From contig JAFGKV010000306.1 in assembly GCA_016928395.1 (NCBI GenBank), positions 1-13,971 of the forward strand: DNA of 13,971 nucleotides, read 5' to 3'. Position 1 is the first letter of the stretch; each line of letters begins with the position of its first letter. The notes beneath the pieces were generated by a model. That model had not been told where the DNA came from, did not search any database, and saw nothing but the letters and a program-made list of their open reading frames with translations. This stretch comes from Candidatus Fermentibacterota bacterium. Its GTDB lineage: Bacteria; JAFGKV01. Positions 6,474 through 12,058 of the stretch are shown in pieces. The translations under genes were made by a program, and so were the position numbers.

Positions 6474-8159
6474 ATGTCCGATGAGCGCCCCGCATCCGAA
6501 CGGTTCGACCTGATTCTCGTGCATCCGCCCTTTCTGCTGATGGAGGAGACGATTCCGACCTGCCCGATTCCCTGGAATCTGGGGCACGTGGGCTCCACGT
6601 CGCATATCGGCAAATATCCTGTCGGACCCAGTTGGACCCACATGCCCCTGGGCTTCACCACCATGAAGAACCATGTCCACGGTCACTCTGACTTTCGCGT
6701 GGATATCCAGAATCTGTCAGTCCTCCGGTATGCACCACCCGCGTGGGCTCACCGAAAGTATCGCGAGCAGGCAGTGGGCGACTGGAGTGTGCTCACCGAT
6801 CTGGCCGAGGCGACCCAGTACGGGCGAACCCGCGAGATCCTCCGCCGTATGCGGGCGAAAGTGTTCGGGGTCGATCTCCACTGGGTGGTCTATGCCCAGG
6901 GGGCCCTGGAGACCCTGCGTCTCATCAAACAGCTCCATCCTGCCAGCCTCACCGTGATCGGCGGGTTCACCGGCGGCTTCTTCGCCGAAGAAATAGTCCG
7001 ATCCTATCCATTCGTGGATTTCGTGATCATCGGTGACGGGTCAGTGCCAATCCTTCGGCTGCTCGAAGAAGTCAACGGCCAACAGCGGTATGCCGATGTG
7101 CCCAATCTCGTCTTCCGGGAGAACGGCAGGATCGGCCGTGGACAGCGGGTTGTGCTGAACGATGCACCGTTCGTGGAGGGTGATCCCGAGGTCACGGACT
7201 CGGTGCCCTTGGGGCGCGGCTGCCCGCTTTCGTGCATCACGTGCGGCGGCTCCCGGCCCGCCATGCCCACGCTGTCTACCTGGGATGCGCCGATCCCCTA
7301 TTCCGTGGAATCCATCATGCGCAAACTCATCGGCGCAACCAGCTCGCCGGGTGAGGGGGTTTTCCTCATTCATGACCCCCTCATCACGCTGGGTCGAGCG
7401 ACCTGGGAGACGCTGATGCAGGAGATCCGTCACAGCGGCATCCCAACAAACTTCCTCATCGAGTTCTTCGCCCCCCATCCCAAAGAGGATATCTACCGGA
7501 TCGCCCGCATGCTTCCAGGAAGCTTCATTCAGATCTCCGCGGAATCCATGGATGTGGAAATCCGTTCATTTCATAAAAACCTTCGTTACTCCAACGATGA
7601 CCTCATCGCCACCATGGACGCCATCCTAGACACGGGAGAGCTTCGCCTGGCCGTCTGGTTTCTGGCGGGCGTGGCAAAAGACAGCAAGGCCTCCGTTGAC
7701 CATACGCTTCGCTTCATCCGCGAGTACTACCGCAAGATCGACAATGTCCAGCGCGACCTTCTCATGTACAATGAGATGATGTTTCTCGATCCTGGATCTC
7801 TGGCGTTCTGCGAGCCGAAGCGCCACGGCTACAGGCTCCTGCACCATACTCTGGCAGACCATGCCGAGGCGTTCGCCCTGCCGTTCTTCAAGCATCACAT
7901 CGGGTATGAGACGACCACCCTCTTCCGCGATGACCTGTTTCATCTGTTCCTCCACATGCACGACGAGATGAACGCGATCTATCGGGATGTGGGTGTACTC
8001 AGCCCCGAGCACTACGCCCGCGTGGGTCACTACAATGCCTTGCTGCGGGAGTACGAACGCCGGTACGACGCCGCGCTGTCCATGGCGCCCCCCACCCGCA
8101 TCAAGGAATTTATCGCGCTGGGTACCCGCTTCCGCGAAGACCTGGGCGCGGCAGTGTAG
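6474..8159 (+). CDS. B12-binding-type radical SAM protein
   Basis: A 561-residue radical SAM protein with an N-terminal cobalamin-binding-like Rossmann domain. After an unusual first 125 residues (starting FDLILVHPPF at 11-20, a common opening for this superfamily), residues about 128-230 carry KVFGVDLHW (129-137), LTVIGGFTGGFFAEEIV (159-175) and VDFVIIGDGS (181-190), the usual pattern of these domains. The 4Fe-4S motif is GRGCPLSCITCGGS, with C250, C254 and C257. The barrel continues with LIHDPLI (298-304), FLIEFFAP (327-334), FIQISAESMD (351-360) and LRLAVWFLAG (390-399). The alpha-helical C-terminus (about 440-561) is rich in His and Phe. Possible relatives are the uncharacterised archaeal/bacterial Ta0216-type B12/radical SAM proteins, but I cannot confirm this. 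Such enzymes commonly methylate unactivated carbons or rearrange skeletons. It is divergent from the isochorismatase-flavoprotein-RlmN-like operon. Confidence 0.88.
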   Translation: MSDERPASERFDLILVHPPFLLMEETIPTCPIPWNLGHVGSTSHIGKYPVGPSWTHMPLGFTTMKNHVHGHSDFRVDIQNLSVLRYAPPAWAHRKYREQAVGDWSVLTDLAEATQYGRTREILRRMRAKVFGVDLHWVVYAQGALETLRLIKQLHPASLTVIGGFTGGFFAEEIVRSYPFVDFVIIGDGSVPILRLLEEVNGQQRYADVPNLVFRENGRIGRGQRVVLNDAPFVEGDPEVTDSVPLGRGCPLSCITCGGSRPAMPTLSTWDAPIPYSVESIMRKLIGATSSPGEGVFLIHDPLITLGRATWETLMQEIRHSGIPTNFLIEFFAPHPKEDIYRIARMLPGSFIQISAESMDVEIRSFHKNLRYSNDDLIATMDAILDTGELRLAVWFLAGVAKDSKASVDHTLRFIREYYRKIDNVQRDLLMYNEMMFLDPGSLAFCEPKRHGYRLLHHTLADHAEAFALPFFKHHIGYETTTLFRDDLFHLFLHMHDEMNAIYRDVGVLSPEHYARVGHYNALLREYERRYDAALSMAPPTRIKEFIALGTRFREDLGAAV

Positions 8160-8160
8160 C

Positions 8161-8173
8161 CTCGCGTCGCGAG
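8161..8173. terminator. Palindrome just after the B12 radical SAM stop
   Basis: CTCGCG-T-CGCGAG is a perfect 13-base palindrome starting 2 bases after the stop codon. It could form a short hairpin of four to five pairs, but the loop is tight and no T-run follows, so a terminator role is only possible. Confidence 0.22.
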
Positions 8174-8241
8174 CAGCCCACGGGGTTGAAGGCAACTCTC
8201 ACTGGATGATGGAACGAGGGATACGCGGAATGCCGGGGCTC

Positions 8242-8255
8242 GCTCCAGCCGGAGC
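8242..8255 (-). terminator. Short hairpin downstream of the DUF885 gene
   Basis: GCTCC (8242-8246) and GGAGC (8251-8255) enclose an AGCC loop, about 7 bases beyond the DUF885 stop codon in its direction of transcription. It lies in the 102-base gap between convergent genes. There is no T-run, so this is a weak candidate. Confidence 0.25.
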
Positions 8256-8261
8256 TCTCAG

Positions 8262-9989
8262 TCATCGGGTGTCATTGCCGCTTTCCGGGAGGCCGTCTGC
8301 CCTTCCCCCGTCCCTGCCATCCATCCACCGCTTTACATGGCGTGAAAGCGCATCCAACGGCACGGCCCCGGTGCTTAGGACCGTGTCGTGGAAGGCTCGA
8401 AGGTCGAAACTGGAGCCGAGCGTCTCCTCGGCCTGCTGCCTCAACTCCCTCATGGTGATCTCACCGATGGCATACGATAGGGCCTGGCCTGGCCAGGCGA
8501 TGTACCGGTCGACTTCGTTGGTGATATCGAGTTCCGATTTGGGGGTGTGGTCGCGGAGAAAACTGATCCCCTGCGTCCGCGTCCACCGCTTCCAGTGAAT
8601 GCCGGTGTCGATGACCAGGCGGGCGGCCCGCCACATGGCGAAGCTGAGCCGGCCGAACCGATCGTAGGGATCCTCGTACAGCCCCATCTCCTCACCCAGG
8701 CGCTCGGCGTAGAGCGCCCAGCCTTCGGTGTAGGCATGGTAGGCCAGATGGCGTCGGAATCTCGGGAGATTGCCCTCCATGGCCAAAGAGATCTGCAGAT
8801 GGTGGCCGGGTACCGCCTCGTGGAGCGAAAGAGGCACCATCTCGTACCGCGGCCTGGTTTCGGGACGATACACGTTGACGTAGTAGGTGCCGGCCCGCGA
8901 GCCGTCGGTCGCAGGGCGACTGTAGTACGCGGTCGTGGTGTCGGGCGCGATAGTGTCGGGAATCGGCTCGACGCCGTAGGGCATACGCGGCAACACGCCG
9001 AACAGCTTCACCAGGCACGGGTCGATGCGTTTGCAGAGAGAGCGATACCCGGCCAGAAGCTCCTCAGGACAGGCATAGTAGAATCGCGGATCGGTCCGGA
9101 GGAAGGCGAAGAACCCCCCGAGGCTGCCCGTGAAGCCCGTCTGGCGCATCACCTCGTGCATCTGGGCCTTGATCCTGGCGACCTCGGCCAGGCCGATGTC
9201 GTGCACCTCGTCGGGAGAGAGATCCCGCGTCGTATGCTCACGCACCAGGAAGCGATAGGTCTCGTTGCCGTCGGGCATCTGCCAGATGCCGACCTCGGAG
9301 AAGCAGCCGGGAAGATACTCTTCCACGAAGAACTCCCGGAAGCGGGCGAAGGCAGGAACGATGCCGGTTTCAATTGCGGCCCTGGCCTCGGAGGCCAGGT
9401 TCTCCCGATGTTCAGCGGCGATACACTCCGGGAGGGTATTGAAGGGCCGGAAAAAGGGGCTCTCCGTGGGATTCACGACGATCTGCGCATCCAGCTGGCG
9501 GGGTACCCGCTCCATGATCACCCGCGGATGCACGATCCGGCGGCGGACCCCTTCGGCCAGCAACTCCTGCGCCTGCGCGAGATAGGCGGGGACGGCGCGC
9601 ACACGGCCGATCCAGTCCTCGAAGTCCTTCACCGTCTCGAAGCGCAGATACGATCCCAGTTCATCCGCGGTCTGGGGGCCGTGTCTCTGATTCAAGACAA
9701 GGCAGTGGAGCCCGCGCCGATGCTCCTCGGCATCGTTGGCGTAGTGCAGCCGCAGTAGGTCCCGATTCAGCAGGTCCTCCGCGCTGAGGGATGCGGAGTC
9801 GAAGGAGTCGAGTTCCCTGATCACCGCCTCGATGCGGGCGTTCCAGGCTTCGATGGCCTCCGGTCTCAGATCGTCCCACCGGTCATTGAACCGCCGGTCA
9901 CCGAGACTGGATGCCCAGGTCGGATACCGGGCCATCCACGCCTCCCACTCCCGCTCAAACAGGCCGTGCAGTCGTTGTGTCTCGTTCAT
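8262..9989 (-). CDS. DUF885-family metallopeptidase-like protein
   Basis: A 575-residue, mostly alpha-helical protein of family DUF885, predicted zinc peptidases of the gluzincin type. The probable metal site is visible: HEAVPGHHLQ (390-399), a variant of HEXXH with an extra residue (HEXXXGHH), and the downstream glutamate E422 in YTEGWALYAERLG (420-432), the family hallmark. Other family blocks are TLPECIAAEHRE (185-196), AYYSRPATDGSRAGTYYVNVYRP (354-376) and AWPGQALSYAIGEITM (498-513). Many relatives are exported or lipid-anchored, but this one starts directly with charged helices and has no signal peptide, so it is probably cytosolic. The start at 9989 is chosen for GAGGAGG (9996-10002), 6 bases upstream. 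The substrate is unknown. It is 84 bases downstream of the thioesterase gene and may be co-transcribed with it. Confidence 0.9.
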   Translation of the reverse strand: MNETQRLHGLFEREWEAWMARYPTWASSLGDRRFNDRWDDLRPEAIEAWNARIEAVIRELDSFDSASLSAEDLLNRDLLRLHYANDAEEHRRGLHCLVLNQRHGPQTADELGSYLRFETVKDFEDWIGRVRAVPAYLAQAQELLAEGVRRRIVHPRVIMERVPRQLDAQIVVNPTESPFFRPFNTLPECIAAEHRENLASEARAAIETGIVPAFARFREFFVEEYLPGCFSEVGIWQMPDGNETYRFLVREHTTRDLSPDEVHDIGLAEVARIKAQMHEVMRQTGFTGSLGGFFAFLRTDPRFYYACPEELLAGYRSLCKRIDPCLVKLFGVLPRMPYGVEPIPDTIAPDTTTAYYSRPATDGSRAGTYYVNVYRPETRPRYEMVPLSLHEAVPGHHLQISLAMEGNLPRFRRHLAYHAYTEGWALYAERLGEEMGLYEDPYDRFGRLSFAMWRAARLVIDTGIHWKRWTRTQGISFLRDHTPKSELDITNEVDRYIAWPGQALSYAIGEITMRELRQQAEETLGSSFDLRAFHDTVLSTGAVPLDALSRHVKRWMDGRDGGRADGLPESGNDTR

Positions 9990-10013
9990 ACGACACCTCC
10001 TCACCGGGAACTC

Positions 10014-10026
10014 GCACTCTCAGTGC
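10014..10026. repeat. Small hairpin before the DUF885 gene
   Basis: GCACT-CTC-AGTGC is a perfect 5-bp inverted repeat with a 3-base loop in the gap between the thioesterase and DUF885 genes, about 25 bases before the DUF885 start codon. It could act as an intercistronic RNA processing or stability element, or be a chance repeat. Confidence 0.25.
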
Positions 10027-10073
10027 CGGCCTCCTCAACCCTGCGCCGTAAGAGAAACTGCTTCACCGCTCCG

Positions 10074-10586
10074 CTAGGGAGGCAGCATTACCTCAGGAGG
10101 GTCTCGGTCGGACGGGACAACCCGCCACTCCTGAGCGGTGGCATCGAATTCGGCGATGCGAGCGAGGGGGAGCTTCATATAGGTACCCGCCCCGGTGACG
10201 GCAACCGTACCGTCGGGCAGGAGGATCTCGCCTGTCCCCTTGAACAGGCGGCCGCTTTCAGAGGTGATTCTCCCCACGATTCTCAGTTCGACGCCCAGTG
10301 GAATGCCCCTCTTGAGCCTCGCCGAGAACTCCACCGTCACTCCCCAGATCTCCTCGTCACTATGAATCATGATGGCGCGGCCGATGGTCTCATCGAGGAT
10401 TCCCATGGCGATGCCGCCGTGAAGACGGCCCGGATAGCCCTGATGCTCCTCGTGGGGGGTGAAAAGCGCCAGAAGTTCATGGTTGTCCAGCTCATAGAAC
10501 GCGGCCTTGAGGCCGTGGGCGTTCTTGAGCCCGCATACGAGGCACATCTTGGAGTTCGGCTGCTTCTTCACCACGCGATGCTGCAT
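10074..10586 (-). CDS. PaaI-like hotdog-fold thioesterase
   Basis: A 170-residue protein of the 4HBT/PaaI-like hotdog thioesterase family, which hydrolyses acyl-CoA or related thioesters as dimers or tetramers. The N-terminal CLVCGLKNAHGLKAAF (15-30) matches the C-x-x-C-G-x-x-N-x-x-G-L opening of one subgroup. The active-site helix follows in GRLHGGIAMGILDETIGRA (53-71), with the HGG motif at 56-58 and the acidic DE at 65-66. Typical beta strands follow (VTVEFSARLKRGIPLG, 83-98; ATGAG-like VAVTGAGTYM, 128-137). A proline-rich tail of about 25 residues closes the protein. The two N-terminal cysteines could bind a metal, but this is not established. The start at 10586 is supported by a GGAAGAGGGA stretch just upstream; the longer reading adds 34 residues without family likeness. 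The natural substrate cannot be read from sequence. Confidence 0.88.
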   Translation of the reverse strand: MQHRVVKKQPNSKMCLVCGLKNAHGLKAAFYELDNHELLALFTPHEEHQGYPGRLHGGIAMGILDETIGRAIMIHSDEEIWGVTVEFSARLKRGIPLGVELRIVGRITSESGRLFKGTGEILLPDGTVAVTGAGTYMKLPLARIAEFDATAQEWRVVPSDRDPPEVMLPP

Positions 10587-10619
10587 CGTCCCTCTTCCTT
10601 CCCGGTTCAGGCCGGCGAG

Positions 10620-10662
10620 ACACCTTCTTGAATGCGCCAGAAGAAGGCGAACGCGAAGGTGT
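10620..10662. promoter_or_regulatory. Inverted repeat in the thioesterase leader
   Basis: ACACCTTC (10620-10627) and GAAGGTGT (10655-10662) form a perfect 8-bp inverted repeat about 34 bases before the thioesterase start codon. The intervening 27 bases hold an inner CGCC/GGCG pair. It could be a cruciform-type operator or a leader RNA fold; no T-run makes it a standard attenuator. Confidence 0.3.
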
Positions 10663-10701
10663 AAGGCCAGCTCGACGGCGGGTTTCATGCCGATACCCGG
10701 C

Positions 10702-10715
10702 GCCGCTCGAGCGGC
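10702..10715 (-). terminator. Palindrome downstream of the LOG-family gene
   Basis: GCCGC-TCGA-GCGGC is a perfect 14-base palindrome about 25 bases past the stop codon of the LOG-family gene in its direction of transcription. It would make a stable 5-bp hairpin with a TCGA loop. No T-run follows, so intrinsic termination is uncertain. Confidence 0.25.
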
Positions 10716-10739
10716 TCCTTCCGATCTCCGGGGGCCGCC

Positions 10740-11357
10740 TTACAGCGCCGCGAACTGCTGCGCGGCTTTCGACCAGGGCGTCGCGGAAGCCAGGGCACCC
10801 GGAACATCCTCGGGCTCCGCGATAACCTGCCACATGGCCTCATGGCGCGGATCCATGAATCGCTCCGCGATCGCCAATGAAAGAAGCCGAAGAAGAGGCG
10901 CGAAGAACCCTCGTGTATTCACCAAGATGATGGGATAGACGAACAGGCCCAGACGCTTCAGCGTGATCGCCTCAAACAACTCCTCCATTGTGCCGCATCC
11001 CCCGGGCAAGGCAATCACGCCGTGGCTGCCCTGTAGCATCTTTTCCTTGCGCTGCCGCATGTCATCCACCAGATGAAGCTCTGAAAGCCCCTTGTGCCCC
11101 CACTCCAGCTCCTGCATGAACCGGGGCAGCACGCCGATGACCCTTCCGCCACGGGCCAAGGCCCCCTCGGCCAGTGCGCCCATAGAGCCGATGGCGCTGC
11201 CGCCATACACGATGGTGATGCCAGCCTCCGCCAGCACCTGCCCCAACCGACGGGCTGCGTCGTGATACGCAGAGGCACACTGGCGGCTGGATGCGCAGAA
11301 GACCGTCACGGTCGTTTCCGCAGCGTGCACGTCGTACCCACTCTGAGCCTCACCCAT
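10740..11357 (-). CDS. LOG-family (TIGR00730-type) nucleotide phosphoribohydrolase
   Basis: A 205-residue protein of the LOG (LONELY GUY) family. Characterised members remove ribose 5'-phosphate from cytokinin nucleotides or from AMP and related monophosphates. The Rossmann-type fold opens with VTVFCASS (17-24), then TIVYGGSAIGSMGALAEGAL (48-67) binding nucleotide. The catalytic signature PGGCGTMEE is at 118-126, with E126 as the conserved glutamate, preceded by DMRQRKEKM (99-107). The start at 11357 lies inside the end of the VOC gene (8-base overlap), with GGGGAGA a few bases upstream, so translation is probably coupled. Because free-living bacteria carry LOG proteins without making cytokinin, housekeeping nucleotide salvage or damage control is as likely as hormone activation; no isopentenyltransferase gene is visible here. 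Confidence 0.92.
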   Translation of the reverse strand: MGEAQSGYDVHAAETTVTVFCASSRQCASAYHDAARRLGQVLAEAGITIVYGGSAIGSMGALAEGALARGGRVIGVLPRFMQELEWGHKGLSELHLVDDMRQRKEKMLQGSHGVIALPGGCGTMEELFEAITLKRLGLFVYPIILVNTRGFFAPLLRLLSLAIAERFMDPRHEAMWQVIAEPEDVPGALASATPWSKAAQQFAAL

Positions 11358-11772
11358 CGATGCTGTCTCCCCGAGCAGACGGGCGATCCCTGTCTTCGGC
11401 AACCGCGGGAGAGAGGCCCTCCGGCGGCGATGACGAATGGAGCTCCAACACATTGCCGTTGGGATCGGCGAATCTAGCGCAAAACCCCGCGCCCGCGCCC
11501 AGGGAGTAGGGAGCCCTCAGCACCCGTCCTCCTTGCGCAACAACGGTTTTTAGCACCGAGACCATGTGGGGAACGGTAATGGAGAACCCGATGCCGCCGC
11601 TGCAGACCGCCAGGTCCCTATCCAGCCCACCGCTCAGATTCCCTGCTTTGAACACCCAGAATCGTTCGCTGAACTGCCGGATGGAGAATCCGAAGACCTG
11701 ACCGTAGAAGGACGCGGCCGCCGCCAGGTCAGGCGCGGGGATGGTGATGAACTCGATCCGGCATGGTTCCAT
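11350..11772 (-). CDS. VOC-superfamily (glyoxalase/bleomycin-resistance fold) protein
   Basis: A 140-residue protein of the vicinal-oxygen-chelate fold. IEFITIPAPDLAAAASFYGQVFGF (6-29) is the classic first beta-alpha unit, and FADPNGNVLEL (101-111) is the classic final strand, with E110 at the usual metal-ligand position and E7 as a possible partner. Only one module (about 115 residues) is present, so it would act as a dimer. The last 25 residues are polar and probably flexible. VOC proteins include glyoxalase I, dioxygenases, antibiotic-binding proteins and many of unknown role; no specific activity can be assigned. The ATG at 11772 has only a distant AAAGGA upstream (about 12 bases), so initiation may be weak. 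It is the first gene of a pair with the LOG-family gene. Confidence 0.85.
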   Translation of the reverse strand: MEPCRIEFITIPAPDLAAAASFYGQVFGFSIRQFSERFWVFKAGNLSGGLDRDLAVCSGGIGFSITVPHMVSVLKTVVAQGGRVLRAPYSLGAGAGFCARFADPNGNVLELHSSSPPEGLSPAVAEDRDRPSARGDSIDG

Positions 11773-11824
11773 TGAGAAAACAGTCCTTTCACCGCTGCGA
11801 CACGACCAAGAGCGCCTTCGCTCA

Positions 11825-11853
11825 ATGGTACGAATCTTTGTGTGGCCGGGCAA
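11825..11853 (-). promoter_or_regulatory. Candidate sigma-70 promoter for VOC-LOG
   Basis: On the minus strand TTGCCC (11848-11853) and TACCAT (11825-11830) are separated by exactly 17 bases, each with four of six consensus matches. Transcription would start around 11818, about 45 bases before the VOC start codon. The hairpin at 11836-11871 overlaps the -35 box and spacer. Confidence 0.37.
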
Positions 11854-11871
11854 CTGTTTGAGGCCACAAAG
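11836..11871. repeat. Inverted repeat overlapping the VOC-LOG promoter
   Basis: CTTTGTGTGGCC (11836-11847) pairs with GGCCACAAAG (11862-11871) apart from a 2-base bulge, leaving a 14-base loop. It covers the -35 box and spacer of the candidate promoter, so it may be a regulator site rather than an RNA structure. Confidence 0.3.
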
Positions 11872-11885
11872 AGACGCCGGAGGGG

Positions 11886-11907
11886 ACTATTCTCATGTTA
11901 GAATAGT
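11886..11907. promoter_or_regulatory. Perfect palindromic operator-like site
   Basis: ACTATTCT-N6-AGAATAGT is a perfect 8-bp inverted repeat with a 6-base spacer. It is AT-rich in a GC-rich neighbourhood and lies about 32 bases upstream of the candidate -35 box of the VOC-LOG pair. Length, symmetry and position suit a dimeric transcription factor (22-base site). The regulator is not encoded in this window. Confidence 0.42.
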
Positions 11908-11954
11908 GTGGCTGGAGGCCTCTGGGGAGCCTGTCTCGTCAACCGATTCCTCCC

Positions 11955-11988
11955 CTGCGTGCCCGGCCACCGGTGTCTCGGCACGCAG
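11955..11988 (-). terminator. Stem-loop downstream of the permease gene
   Basis: CTGCGTGCC (11955-11963) and GGCACGCAG (11980-11988) form a perfect 9-bp stem around a 16-base loop. It lies about 70 bases past the permease stop codon and upstream of the VOC-LOG control region. The stem is strong but lacks a T-run; it may end or stabilise the permease transcript. Confidence 0.33.
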
Positions 11989-12058
11989 CCTGACCTCACT
12001 CTGTCAGACGCTCCTCATGGCCTGCTGCAGTGAATGACAAGAGGGGGTGGCCCCCCCG

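Noticed and set aside
8547-9758. Plus-strand open frame of 403 codons opposite the DUF885 gene
   Set aside because: Long antisense frames are expected in GC-rich DNA. The minus strand carries a complete metal site and family blocks, so this one is not a gene.
9966-10631. Plus-strand open frame of 221 codons opposite the thioesterase gene
   Set aside because: No motif and no good ribosome binding site; the minus strand has the clear hotdog signature.
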